A stretch of DNA of 7,397 nt. Origin: Alphaproteobacteria bacterium. GTDB lineage: Bacteria; Pseudomonadota; Alphaproteobacteria; UBA11222. Within the stretch, counting starts at the first letter, position 1. Every line of letters begins with the position of its first letter. The notes beneath the pieces were generated by a model. That model had not been told where the DNA came from. It did not search any database and saw only the letters and a program-made list of their open reading frames with translations. The position numbers and the translations under genes were made by a program. Shown here in pieces: positions 1 through 7,010 of this stretch. The stretch is taken from positions 488 through 7,884 of the forward strand of contig DMKG01000066.1 in assembly GCA_003454415.1 (NCBI GenBank), in the 5' to 3' direction.

Positions 1-1728
1 GCCATGATTGCACTGGCCGGAATAGGGCACGGATTCCATCTCCCGGAGCAGCGCGTTCATCTCTTCGGCGCTCAGCGTACGCCCGGCGCGCACGCTCCCA
101 TGACAGGCCATGGTGGCGCATACATCTTCCAGACGCTCTTTCAGGCTATGGGCGGCGTCCCATTCATGGAGCGTATCGGACAGATCGCGCACCAGGCCGG
201 CAATATCGGTTTCCCCCAGCAGTGCCGGAGTTTCGCGCACCACGACGGCGCCAGCGCCGAACGGCTCCAGAGCCAGTCCGAGGTCCGCCAGCTCCCCGGC
301 CCGCGCCGCAAGGGCGGCCACCGCATCCGGATCCAGCTCCACCACCTCCGGCAGCAGCAGGATCTGCCCGGGCGCGCGCCCCTCCCGCATATGACTTTTC
401 ATCCGCTCCAGCACCAGACGTTCGTGGGCCGCATGCTGGTCGACGATCACGATTCCATCCCCGGTCTGGGCGAGAATATAGGTTCCGTGCACCTGCCCGC
501 GCGCGGCGCCCAGCGGATGCTCCGGCGCGGGGGGCGCGGTCTCCCCCGCCTCGTAACGGGCGGAGGGTTCGCAAAACCCTTCGAAGGCCTGCGCGCCGCC
601 AGCCGGGCGCTGCGCTCCCCAGGCGGCGGCGATCGCCCCTTGTCCCGGCAAACGCGGAGAGCCGCCCGGACCCGCAGGCCGCAGCGCGTGCAGCGCCGCC
701 GCCGAAACCGTGCTGGAGGCGCGGTGCCCCGCCCCCGCCAGAGCATGGCGCAACCCGCTGACGATCAGTCCACGGATCATTGCGGCGTCACGGAATCTCA
801 CCTCCGCCTTGGCGGGATGCACGTTCACATCCACAAGGGGGGGGCCGACCTCCAGGAACAGCGCCAGCGCGGGGTAACGGTCATGGGCCAGCAGATCCTG
901 ATAGGCGCCGCGCACCGCTCCTGCCAGCATCTTGTCCCGCACGGGCCGCCCGTTGACGAACAGATACTGCATCTGCGCACTGCCGCGGTGAAAGGTCGGC
1001 AAACCCGCCCACCCCCTCAGCAGGACCCCGTTCTGTTCCGCCAGAACGGGCACGCTGTTTTCTGTGAATTCCCGCCCCATGATCTCGCGGAGGCGGCTGG
1101 CGCTGGCCTGCAGCAGATCATCCTGCTCCGCCGGAAGATCCAGTACGCGCCGCCCATTGCTGGTCAGGCTGAAGGCGATATGGGGATGCGCCATGGCCAG
1201 GCGTTTCACCGCATCGTTGAGGGCCGCCTGTTCGGCCTGATCGCTTTTCAGGAATTTCAGCCGCGCGGGGGTGGCGAAAAACAGATCGCGCACCTCCACC
1301 CGCGTCCCGCGCCCGAACGCCGCGGGTTGCGGCGCGCCAGCGCAGCCGCCATTCACCGCAATCACCCACGCCCCATCCCCGCCGGAAGCCGCGCGGCTGG
1401 TAATCGTCAGTCGGCTGACAGATCCGATGGATGGCAGGGCCTCTCCACGGAACCCCATAGTGGCGATAGCGAACAGATCCTCGCCGTCGAGCTTGGAGGT
1501 CGCGTGCCGCTCAATGCACAGACTGAGTTCCTCCGGCCCCATGCCCACACCGTCATCGGTTACCGAAATCAGCTCGCGCCCGCCTCTGGCGACCGCCACC
1601 TCTATGCGGCTTGCGCCCGCATCGATGGCGTTCTCGACCAGTTCCTTCACCGCGCTCGCCGGCCGCTCGATCACTTCGCCCGCGGCAATGCGGTTGATGA
1701 CGGCTTCCGGCAGACGGCGCAGTTTCAT
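1..1728 (-). CDS. mutL: DNA mismatch repair protein MutL (3' end missing), endonuclease type
   Basis: MutL couples mismatch recognition by MutS to strand incision and removal in the cytoplasm. The 576 codons in the window are open without a break and the gene continues past the left edge. The N-terminal GHKL ATPase is complete: [11 protein letters not shown] with E29 and N33, the DDGVGM loop at 58-63, [11 protein letters not shown] at 92-102, the [11 protein letters not shown] strand near 141-151, and DVNVHPAK with K307. An Ala/Gly/Pro-rich linker covers about 333-400. The C-terminal domain has [12 protein letters not shown] (430-441), matching the DQHA-x2-E-x4-E metal motif of nicking MutLs, then ACHGSVRA (541-548). 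It stops inside the CNHG(RP) motif at 573-576, so probably only about 25-50 residues are missing. The ATG overlaps the pgi stop codon as ATGA, which suggests coupled translation. The family assignment is secure; endonuclease activity is inferred from the motifs. Confidence 0.97.
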   Translation of the reverse strand, partial: MKLRRLPEAVINRIAAGEVIERPASAVKELVENAIDAGASRIEVAVARGGRELISVTDDGVGMGPEELSLCIERHATSKLDGEDLFAIATMGFRGEALPSIGSVSRLTITSRAASGGDGAWVIAVNGGCAGAPQPAAFGRGTRVEVRDLFFATPARLKFLKSDQAEQAALNDAVKRLAMAHPHIAFSLTSNGRRVLDLPAEQDDLLQASASRLREIMGREFTENSVPVLAEQNGVLLRGWAGLPTFHRGSAQMQYLFVNGRPVRDKMLAGAVRGAYQDLLAHDRYPALALFLEVGPPLVDVNVHPAKAEVRFRDAAMIRGLIVSGLRHALAGAGHRASSTVSAAALHALRPAGPGGSPRLPGQGAIAAAWGAQRPAGGAQAFEGFCEPSARYEAGETAPPAPEHPLGAARGQVHGTYILAQTGDGIVIVDQHAAHERLVLERMKSHMREGRAPGQILLLPEVVELDPDAVAALAARAGELADLGLALEPFGAGAVVVRETPALLGETDIAGLVRDLSDTLHEWDAAHSLKERLEDVCATMACHGSVRAGRTLSAEEMNALLREMESVPYSGQCNHG

Positions 1729-3017
1729 GTCTTCATATTCTCCAGATATTCCCTGGCGAGGATCTTTCCGGCCTCCACCGCAGGCTGATCGAAGGGATCG
1801 ACCGCCAGAAGTTCCGCCGCGATGATGGTTTCCAGCATGAAATGCATGAACAGGGCGCCCAGGGCGCGTTCATCCAGATGGGGCACATGCAGGGTGCGGG
1901 TAGGCAGCCCGTTTGCGACAAGGGTGGCGATGGTTGCGCGCTGTTCGGCCGCGGCCAGATCCCCGATCGTACGGCCATCCAGATAGGCGAGTTCGGGATC
2001 CTCGCTGTGCATGCGCGGTCCCCTGCCGGCCAGTTCCTGGGTCAGGACGGTGAACAGCTTGTCGCGCGGCCCGTCCAGATAAAGCTGCAACTGGCTGTGC
2101 TGATCCACCGGCCCCAGCGCCGCCATGGGGGTCGTGCCCTTTCCGCCCTTGCCGAGGCTTTCCGCCCAGAGCTGACGGTGCCACATGACGAAACGCTCCA
2201 GACGGTCGCCATAGGGCATAAAAACCTGTATTCCCGCCCTCAGCCTCTGCTGACAGGCAATGCTGACGGCGGCCCCTTCGGCGGCGGGAATCTCCTCCGG
2301 CTTCGCCCCCGCCAGGATGGGGGCCAGCACTTCAGCCGCGCCTTCCCGAAGCGCCACCGGGTCAAGCCCCAGGCAGATTGCGGGAGCCATGCCGGTGCTG
2401 CTGAGAACCGAATAACGCCCGCCGACTTTGGCCGGATGATCCACCACCGGAATATCGTAGCGTTCCGCAAGACGGCGCAACGCCCGGCCGCCCGGTTCGG
2501 TGATGACGCCGAAATGCTGTTTCAGGTATTTACCGCCGCCCGCCGCCTCGATCTTTCCGACGGCGGTCAGGGCCTGGCTCATGGTTTCGGCGGTATTTCC
2601 GGATTTCGAGATCACCAGAAAGCGGGTGGTCCGCAGATCGGGCCCGTTCAGAATCGCCTCCATGGCGAAAGGGTCAAGATTGTCGGGAAAATGAAAACGC
2701 GGGCTCCCTGCCCGTGGAGCGGCGATGGGCCTGAACTTGTCCACGATCTGCGCCAGCGCCTGCGCCCCCAGGCTGGAGCCGCCCGTCCCCAGCAGAACCA
2801 GATCTGACGTATCCTTCATCAGATGCGCCGCGAGACCTTCGCAGGCGGCCAGATCGTCCCGCGCCTCCGGCAGGCGCAATAGCGCAAGAGAGCCATCCGC
2901 GTGCTGCGCGCGCAACCGCGCCAGCACGGAAGCGGTTTTCGCCAGCATCGCGGCGTGGTCCGGTTTCCCCAAACGGCCTGCGCCAAAACACTCACTGATA
3001 TTCTGGGTATACTGCAT
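1725..3017 (-). CDS. pgi: Glucose-6-phosphate isomerase, short form
   Basis: This enzyme interconverts glucose 6-phosphate and fructose 6-phosphate in the cytoplasm, for glycolysis or gluconeogenesis. At 430 residues it belongs to the short bacterial PGI type (about 450 residues) rather than the roughly 550-residue E. coli type. Two SIS-type sugar-phosphate segments are visible: GTGGSSLG at 77-84 and SKSGNTAET at 137-145. The first PGI signature, [12 protein letters not shown] (198-209), supplies R201. Probable catalytic residues are E286 in [11 protein letters not shown]307 in VDQHSQ and K418 in [10 protein letters not shown]. The last segment is the second PGI signature with Ala where the usual pattern has Gly before Val-Glu. 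The ATG at 3017 is supported by AGAAAGG six bases upstream. The gene follows the second M16 gene after 20 bases and overlaps mutL by four. All key residues are present, so it should be active. Confidence 0.96.
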   Translation of the reverse strand: MQYTQNISECFGAGRLGKPDHAAMLAKTASVLARLRAQHADGSLALLRLPEARDDLAACEGLAAHLMKDTSDLVLLGTGGSSLGAQALAQIVDKFRPIAAPRAGSPRFHFPDNLDPFAMEAILNGPDLRTTRFLVISKSGNTAETMSQALTAVGKIEAAGGGKYLKQHFGVITEPGGRALRRLAERYDIPVVDHPAKVGGRYSVLSSTGMAPAICLGLDPVALREGAAEVLAPILAGAKPEEIPAAEGAAVSIACQQRLRAGIQVFMPYGDRLERFVMWHRQLWAESLGKGGKGTTPMAALGPVDQHSQLQLYLDGPRDKLFTVLTQELAGRGPRMHSEDPELAYLDGRTIGDLAAAEQRATIATLVANGLPTRTLHVPHLDERALGALFMHFMLETIIAAELLAVDPFDQPAVEAGKILAREYLENMKT

Positions 3018-3023
3018 TGACTG

Positions 3024-3030
3024 CCTTTCT
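3024..3030 (-). promoter_or_regulatory. Ribosome binding site of pgi
   Basis: On the minus strand the sequence reads AGAAAGG, six bases before the pgi ATG at 3017. It is the clearest Shine-Dalgarno match in the window and fixes the pgi start. It lies in the 20-base gap after the stop codon of the second M16 gene, leaving little room for a separate promoter directly before pgi. Confidence 0.7.
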
Positions 3031-3037
3031 GTTGGCG

Positions 3038-4357
3038 TCAGCCGGCGGGCTGGCCCACCGAAACCACTAGCAGATTCTCCACATTCAATAAACGTCTGGC
3101 CACCCGGTTGACATCTTCCCGCGTGACGGCGCGTATCAGATCATTGCGCCGCTCCAGATAATCCGCATCCAGGTCTTCCAGTTGCAGACCATTCAACTGC
3201 GCGGCGATTTTGGCGTTGCTGTCGAAGCGCAACGGGAAAGAGCCGGTCAGATAGGTTTTCGCATCTTCCAGTTCTTTTCCGGTCACGCCTTTGTCGCGCA
3301 GCCGCTTCAGTTCCTGCCGCAGAAGCCTGACGGTCTCGCCCGCGCGTTCATTCTGGGTCGCGACGCCGCCAACGAAAAGACCGGACTGCTCCAACGGCAT
3401 CAGATAGCTGTAGACGGAATAGGCCAGTCCCCGTTTTTCCCGGATTTCCGTGGTCAGGCGCGAACTGAAACCGCCGCCGCCCAGAATATAGTTCATCACA
3501 TAGGCGGGAATGAAATCCGGGTCCTTGCGCAGCATGCCCGGCAGGCCGAACATGATCACCGTCTGGGGAATTTCCCGCTCGATGAGGATGTTCTGATCCA
3601 CTTGCGGCGCCACCGGGGCGGAGGGGGCGGCGCCGCTTCCTTCGGGCAGCCCGCCAAACGCCTCATCCAGCAACCGCCCCAGTTCCTTCGCCCCGATATC
3701 TCCCGCCACCGTGATCACCAGCCGGTCGCGGGTGAACTGGCTCTTGATGAACTGCCGGAGATCGCTGGCGCTGATCTGCTTCACCTGATCCGCTTCGCCC
3801 TTGTCGGGACGGCCATAGGGATGATCCGGAAAGGCGGCCGCAAACCAGGCTTTGCTCGCGATTGTTTGCGGATCCTCTTCGTCTGCGCGCAATCCCGCCA
3901 GAATCTGCGCCTTGATCCGGGCGACGGGCTCCTCGTCGAAACGCGGCGCGCCGAGCGCCAGCTTGAGCAGACGGAACGCCTCGGCGCGGTTCTGGGTGAG
4001 GGTTTTCATCCTGCCGTGAAACGCATCCTGGTCTGCCTGAAACCCGAGCTGGATCGCCAGCTCCTCCAGCCGGGTCTGAAACGCCTGGCTGTCCATCTCC
4101 CCCGCGCCTTCGTCGATCGTGGACGCGGCAAGATTGGCAAGCCCCAGCCTACCGGGCGGGTCGAGTTTGGCCCCGCCCCGGAAGGCGAAATTCATCACGA
4201 TCATGGGGAGCGCATGTTCTTCCGCCAGCCAGGCCTTTATGCCGCCGGGGCTGGTGACGCGCTGAACCTTCAGAGCCGCCAGCGAAGGCGTGGACAGAAC
4301 CATCACGGCGAACAGCGCGGCCAGCGCAGAGAACATCCTGTAGCGCGCGCGGGGCAT
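3038..4357 (-). CDS. M16-family peptidase homologue without metal site (non-catalytic partner subunit)
   Basis: This 439-residue protein has the two-lobed M16 (pitrilysin / processing peptidase) fold but no zinc site. Aligned with its upstream neighbour, the HFLEH ligands become N75, A78 and S79, and the distal Glu becomes Ala (about 154). The second lobe is well kept: a glycine-rich loop (ILGGGGFSSRL, 291-301) followed by R306 and Y313 in REKRGLAY. That R-x6-Y spacing equals the Arg/Tyr pair that helps bind substrate and transition state in M16 enzymes such as insulin-degrading enzyme. An N-terminal signal peptide (basic start, hydrophobic about 9-22, likely cleavage near SLA/A at 25-28) predicts periplasmic location. 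The ATG shares its A with the TGA of the upstream M16 gene. I infer that it forms a heteromer with that protein, as in split bacterial M16B pairs; the substrate is unknown. An alternative start is Met8. Confidence 0.93.
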   Translation of the reverse strand: MPRARYRMFSALAALFAVMVLSTPSLAALKVQRVTSPGGIKAWLAEEHALPMIVMNFAFRGGAKLDPPGRLGLANLAASTIDEGAGEMDSQAFQTRLEELAIQLGFQADQDAFHGRMKTLTQNRAEAFRLLKLALGAPRFDEEPVARIKAQILAGLRADEEDPQTIASKAWFAAAFPDHPYGRPDKGEADQVKQISASDLRQFIKSQFTRDRLVITVAGDIGAKELGRLLDEAFGGLPEGSGAAPSAPVAPQVDQNILIEREIPQTVIMFGLPGMLRKDPDFIPAYVMNYILGGGGFSSRLTTEIREKRGLAYSVYSYLMPLEQSGLFVGGVATQNERAGETVRLLRQELKRLRDKGVTGKELEDAKTYLTGSFPLRFDSNAKIAAQLNGLQLEDLDADYLERRNDLIRAVTREDVNRVARRLLNVENLLVVSVGQPAG

Positions 4358-4370
4358 CAGTTTTTTTCCG
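4355..4370 (-). promoter_or_regulatory. TGATG coupling junction of the two M16 genes, preceded by an A7 run
   Basis: Read on the minus strand this is CGG, seven A, CTGATG. TGA ends the first M16 gene and ATG starts the second, sharing one base, so ribosomes can terminate and restart. In the reading frame of the first gene the run is divided as GAA AAA AAC TGA, so positions 4366-4360 form the slippery heptamer A_AAA_AAC. The downstream gene lies in the -1 frame. GGCGGA just before the A run is a weak Shine-Dalgarno candidate for the second ATG. The coupling is well supported; frameshifting is only a possibility. Confidence 0.6.
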
Positions 4371-5721
4371 CCTTCAACAAAGTTCCGGTAACGGAGCGCT
4401 CCGGTTTGAATACGTGGCGCGCGGCTTCCGCCACGCGTTCGGGCGTCACCTGCGCGATCCGGTCAGGCCACGCCACGACGTCTTCAATACTGCGGCCGGA
4501 CATCAGCACCTCTCCGAAAATCTGCGCCATGGTCTGCTGGCTGTCCTGGGCGTAGACGGCCGCCGCCACCAGCTGCGTTTTGGCGCGGGCGACTTCTTCC
4601 GCCGTTACGCCATTTTTGAGGACATCCGCCAGCAGCGCGTCGATTTCCGTTTCAAGGGCTGAAAGGCTTTGTCCGCTTCGGGGAATCGCGTGAAGGCCAA
4701 ACTGGCCGTAATCCCGGGCAAAACCGTGATAGCTGGCCGATACGGCCGATGCGATGGCTTTTTCCACCACCAGCGCGCGGTATAAACGGCTGGTCGACCC
4801 ACCCCCCACGATTTGCGAAAGCACTTCCAGCGCTTCCGGATCGCCCCCCTCGCGCCGGTTGTAACTTGGCGCGAGAAAGGTGCGACGCCAGGCTGGAAGG
4901 GCCACCCGGGGATCCTGCATCTGCAACCGCCGCGCCGCCAGTTGCGGCGGCTCCAGCGGCCGGACATGCGCCGGAATGCCGCGCGGGGCGATCACGCCAT
5001 AATATTTTTCCGCCAGGGGCCGCAGACTTTCCGCATCAATATCCCCCGCCACGATCAGCACGGCGTTATCGGGCCCATAATAGCGGCGGTAATAGGCCAG
5101 CGCATCGGCGCTGGTCAATTGCTGCATTTCGTGACGCCAGCCGATCACCGGCCGGCCATAGGGATGGGAGAGATATTGCGCCGCCTCCATCTGTTCCGAA
5201 AACAGCGACTCAGGATTATTGTCGATGCGGCTGTTGCGCTCCTCCAAAATGACGTCCCGCTCCGGCAGCACCACGGCGTCGGTCAACCGCAGATGCTCCA
5301 TGCGGCCAGCCTCCATTTCCATAACCTGGGGCAGTTTGTCCAGCGCCACCCGCTGAAAATACGCTGTGTAGTCATACGAAGTGAACGCATTGTCATTGCC
5401 CCCCAGCCGGGCGACGATCTTGGAAAATTCACCGGGCGGAATCTTTTCCGTCCCTTTGAACATCAGATGTTCGAGAAAATGCGCAATGCCGGATTTTCCC
5501 GGCGGCTCATCCGCCGCGCCGGCCTTGTACCAGACCATATGGGTGACGACCGGCGCCCGGCGATCCGGCAGCACGATCACCTTCATGCCGTTCTTCAGAG
5601 TGAAGCTTTCCGGCTCGACCCAGGGCCGCGCGCTGAGGGCGCCGGCCACCGCGAATTGCAGAACCGCAAGGAGAATGGCCGTCAGCCCGAAGCGTTTGCA
5701 ATGCTGCTCGCCGCCCGCCAC
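4357..5721 (-). CDS. M16-family zinc metallopeptidase (catalytic subunit), exported
   Basis: This 454-residue protein is a zinc peptidase of the M16B type, related to mitochondrial processing peptidase beta and bacterial PqqL/YmxG-like enzymes. The inverted metal motif HFLEH is at 81-85, with E84 as general base and H81 and H85 as ligands. E161 in VILEERNSR, 76 residues after H85, is the third ligand. A second lobe with a weaker glycine loop (IVGGGSTSRL) spans about 250-454, but the Arg/Tyr pair seen in the partner is V318/S325 here. KR followed by a hydrophobic stretch at 11-30 and ALSA (28-31) looks like a signal peptide, so it should work in the periplasm. The start is GTG at 5721. An in-frame TAA lies two codons upstream, and the next Met (46) would remove the signal peptide. 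No good ribosome binding site is visible. Substrate unknown. Confidence 0.95.
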   Translation of the reverse strand: MAGGEQHCKRFGLTAILLAVLQFAVAGALSARPWVEPESFTLKNGMKVIVLPDRRAPVVTHMVWYKAGAADEPPGKSGIAHFLEHLMFKGTEKIPPGEFSKIVARLGGNDNAFTSYDYTAYFQRVALDKLPQVMEMEAGRMEHLRLTDAVVLPERDVILEERNSRIDNNPESLFSEQMEAAQYLSHPYGRPVIGWRHEMQQLTSADALAYYRRYYGPDNAVLIVAGDIDAESLRPLAEKYYGVIAPRGIPAHVRPLEPPQLAARRLQMQDPRVALPAWRRTFLAPSYNRREGGDPEALEVLSQIVGGGSTSRLYRALVVEKAIASAVSASYHGFARDYGQFGLHAIPRSGQSLSALETEIDALLADVLKNGVTAEEVARAKTQLVAAAVYAQDSQQTMAQIFGEVLMSGRSIEDVVAWPDRIAQVTPERVAEAARHVFKPERSVTGTLLKAEKN

Positions 5722-5750
5722 TGGTTAAAGTCCGCTGCAGGCGGAGGGAA

Positions 5751-5765
5751 CCCGGCAAACCCGGG
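5751..5765. repeat. Short inverted repeat (5-bp stem, 5-base loop)
   Basis: CCCGG and CCGGG arms flank a CAAAC loop (plus-strand reading), with the nearer arm 30 bases upstream of the M16 GTG start. The minus-strand RNA would fold as CCCGG-GTTTG-CCGGG followed by TTCCC. That tail is too poor in U for an intrinsic terminator. Confidence 0.4.
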
Positions 5766-5771
5766 CGTCAT

Positions 5772-5787
5772 CGCGCGCCGCCGCGCG
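5772..5787. repeat. GC-only inverted repeat (6-bp stem, 4-base loop)
   Basis: Two CGCGCG arms enclose CCGC on the plus strand, or GCGG on the minus strand. The stem is perfect and very GC-rich, and the next hairpin towards the M16 gene is only six bases away. It could slow transcription or sit in the leader RNA. Alternating CG of this kind can also arise by composition alone. Confidence 0.4.
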
Positions 5788-5838
5788 TCCGGCAAAGCGG
5801 GCGCGGGGCGATCCACAATCAAAGACCCGGGCCTTGGC

Positions 5839-5874
5839 CTGCATCTCCCGGAGAGCCGTGTCTTCGGCTTGCAG
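5839..5874 (-). repeat. Nested inverted repeats able to form a three-way junction
   Basis: In the minus-strand RNA, CTGCA (5874-5870) can pair with TGCAG (5843-5839). Between them sit two hairpins packed with no spacer: AGCCG-AAGACA-CGGCT (5869-5854) and CTC-CGG-GAG. Almost every base of this 36-base block is paired or in a small loop. This is seen directly by base complementarity. Whether it is a real structured RNA is untested, and it matches no riboswitch or RNA family that I recognise. Confidence 0.35.
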
Positions 5875-5897
5875 TGACAAAATGGGGGTTGTGATTC

Positions 5898-5911
5898 TTT
5901 TCAAGTGAAAA
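5898..5911. repeat. AT-rich inverted repeat just after the lipoprotein gene
   Basis: TTTTC and GAAAA arms flank a 4-base loop, starting seven bases beyond the lipoprotein stop codon. The position suits a transcript-end element, but the stem is A/T-only apart from one pair and no U tract follows, so it is not a convincing intrinsic terminator. It could be a binding site or chance. Confidence 0.3.
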
Positions 5912-5917
5912 CAGGCT

Positions 5918-6496
5918 CTAGAAAATGCCGCCGAACCAGGATTTTTTCTTTTCCTTCGGGGCCTGCGCCGTTTTCGAACCGGTTTTCTGGCCGTCGCCTG
6001 CATCTGCAGGGGTTTTAGCGTCCTTCAGGCGCTCGGCTTCCTTTTTGGGGTCGATGACATTGGCGGCTTCTTCCGCAGGCTGCTGCCAGAACAGGATTTT
6101 TTCCGCAATGGTTTCATCCTTCTCCACCAGGCTGGCGGTTTCGGAATTGAGCACCTGACGGATATCGGAAGTGGCGCTGCTGGCGCCGGCGGTGTCCAGC
6201 AGGGTCATCTCGCCTCCCGTATAGCCTTGGGGATTTTCGCTTAGCCCTTCGCTGCCGAACAAGGCGTATTCCGCCTTGCGCTCCGGCTCGACGAAAGACG
6301 GGTTCGGCGCGCCGGGGCGGGGCGGGCGCAGGGAATAATCGGGGGGCAGCACCAGCGGCGCCTTGGTGACGATGGTGAATTCATCCGGCGCGATTTTTTC
6401 CATGCCGAAGGCGCGTTTGGCGCCGGAACAGCCGCCCAGCGAGACGGCGGCGAAACCCGCCGTTGCGGCCATAATCAGAAAACTACCGATCTTCAT
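5918..6496 (-). CDS. DUF3035-type (BamF-like) outer-membrane lipoprotein
   Basis: This is a 192-residue exported lipoprotein. The signal peptide is short (K2, then hydrophobic about 4-20) and ends in the lipobox LGGC, giving a lipidated Cys23. Ser at +2 favours transfer to the outer membrane. The only strongly recognisable region is residues 37-60, with APLVLPPDYSLRPPRPG, the hallmark of alphaproteobacterial DUF3035 proteins. As I recall, this family includes Caulobacter BamF, a lipoprotein of the outer-membrane protein assembly (BAM) complex with a motif resembling BamC; I assign that role by inference only. The rest is low in conserved sequence: a helical middle, then a Lys/Ala-rich tail ending KKKSWFGGIF. 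The ATG lies inside the end of lspA (14-base overlap), so the peptidase that should mature this lipoprotein is made from the same transcript. Confidence 0.85.
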   Translation of the reverse strand: MKIGSFLIMAATAGFAAVSLGGCSGAKRAFGMEKIAPDEFTIVTKAPLVLPPDYSLRPPRPGAPNPSFVEPERKAEYALFGSEGLSENPQGYTGGEMTLLDTAGASSATSDIRQVLNSETASLVEKDETIAEKILFWQQPAEEAANVIDPKKEAERLKDAKTPADAGDGQKTGSKTAQAPKEKKKSWFGGIF

Positions 6497-7007
6497 GCTT
6501 GTCCGTCCGCTTGATTGACTGTTCCGCCGGCCAGAAACTGCTGACCAGCAGCATGGCTGCCCCTATGCAGATGGCGGCGTCGGCGATATTGAACACATAC
6601 CAATGCCAGCCCATCAGATGAAAGTCGAAAAAATCCGCCACCGCCCCGTAAACCACCCGGTCATGAATATTGCCGACGGCGCCGCCGATAATAGCACCAA
6701 GGGCCGCCGCCTCCAAGAGTCGCTGGCTGCGCCAGAGCCAGAACACCAGAACGGCGGCGATCAGACTGGTGAACAGCACCAGCAAGGCGCGGCCAAAGAC
6801 GCCATCACTTTGCAGCAAACCGAAACTGATCCCGCGATTCCACACCATGGTAAGATCGAAAAATGGCAGAATCGGGATGTTCCCCCGTGCGGGTAAATCC
6901 ATCCCGTAAAGTACCGCGTATTTGCTGAGCCAGTCGGCCGCCGCAATGAGTGCGGCGACAAAGGCGCCGCACGGAAACGGTCTGCGCAGGGAACGCATAA
7001 AAGTCAT
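6483..7007 (-). CDS. lspA: Lipoprotein signal peptidase (signal peptidase II)
   Basis: LspA is an inner-membrane aspartyl peptidase that cleaves the signal peptide from diacylglyceryl-modified prolipoproteins just before the lipidated Cys. The 174-residue length is normal. The family motifs appear in order: DWLSK (D25) at the end of the first membrane helix, NRGISFGLL (57-65), GGAVGNIHDR (108-117), GAVADFFDF with D125, and FNIAD with D143. D125 and D143 are the catalytic pair. Four hydrophobic segments can be seen at about 12-34, 70-92, 98-115 and 137-158, and the tail is charged. The gene starts three bases after the ileS stop, the classic ileS-lspA arrangement, so translation is probably coupled. 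No strong ribosome binding site is visible, and ATG at codon 4 is an alternative start. It overlaps the lipoprotein gene downstream. Confidence 0.97.
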   Translation of the reverse strand: MTFMRSLRRPFPCGAFVAALIAAADWLSKYAVLYGMDLPARGNIPILPFFDLTMVWNRGISFGLLQSDGVFGRALLVLFTSLIAAVLVFWLWRSQRLLEAAALGAIIGGAVGNIHDRVVYGAVADFFDFHLMGWHWYVFNIADAAICIGAAMLLVSSFWPAEQSIKRTDKHEDR

Positions 7008-7010
7008 GGA

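Larger units (their letters stand above)
5722..5917 (-). other. Intergenic leader between the lipoprotein and M16 genes
   Basis: This 196-base stretch is the only sizeable non-coding gap. It separates the ileS-lspA-lipoprotein genes from the M16-M16-pgi-mutL genes, so it is the most likely place for an internal promoter or a transcript end. I see no strong sigma-70 promoter; TTGAAA at 5904-5899 (minus strand) has no good -10 partner. I see no terminator with a T run, no tRNA and no credible small gene. It holds four short perfect inverted repeats, listed separately. As a group they could be RNA structure in the 5' leader of the M16 transcript, or simply chance in GC-rich DNA. Confidence 0.5.

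Noticed and set aside
4..1788. A 594-codon open frame on the plus strand opposite mutL
   Set aside because: It is antisense to a gene with every MutL motif in order. Its translation is rich in Arg, Pro, His and Gln with no recognisable domain, which is typical of an antisense frame kept open by GC-biased codons.
3038..4357. Second M16 gene as a pseudogene because HxxEH is absent
   Set aside because: The frame is intact over 439 codons with a signal peptide, glycine loop and Arg/Tyr pair retained. Loss of the metal site is normal for the partner subunit of split M16 enzymes.
3182..4555. A 457-codon open frame on the plus strand across both M16 genes
   Set aside because: It lies opposite two well-supported M16 genes and spans their junction. 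No domain, signal peptide or ribosome binding site was seen, so it is a composition artefact.
4813..5877. A 354-codon open frame on the plus strand opposite the catalytic M16 gene and the leader
   Set aside because: It has the same antisense character, with biased residues and no recognisable motif.
5876..5904. Possible sigma-70 promoter starting with TTGAAA on the minus strand
   Set aside because: The -35-like hexamer is good, but the best -10 candidates at 15-17 bases spacing match the consensus poorly, so it was not listed as a promoter.
5898..5911. Intrinsic terminator after the lipoprotein gene
   Set aside because: The stem is A/T-rich with only one G-C pair and no U tract follows, so it does not meet the usual pattern.
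5725..6003. A 92-codon minus-strand frame covering the leader and the end of the lipoprotein gene
   Set aside because: It overlaps the lipoprotein gene in another frame. The shorter version starting at an ATG inside the gap has GGGAG directly against the ATG with no spacing, and the peptide is Arg/Ala-rich without features.
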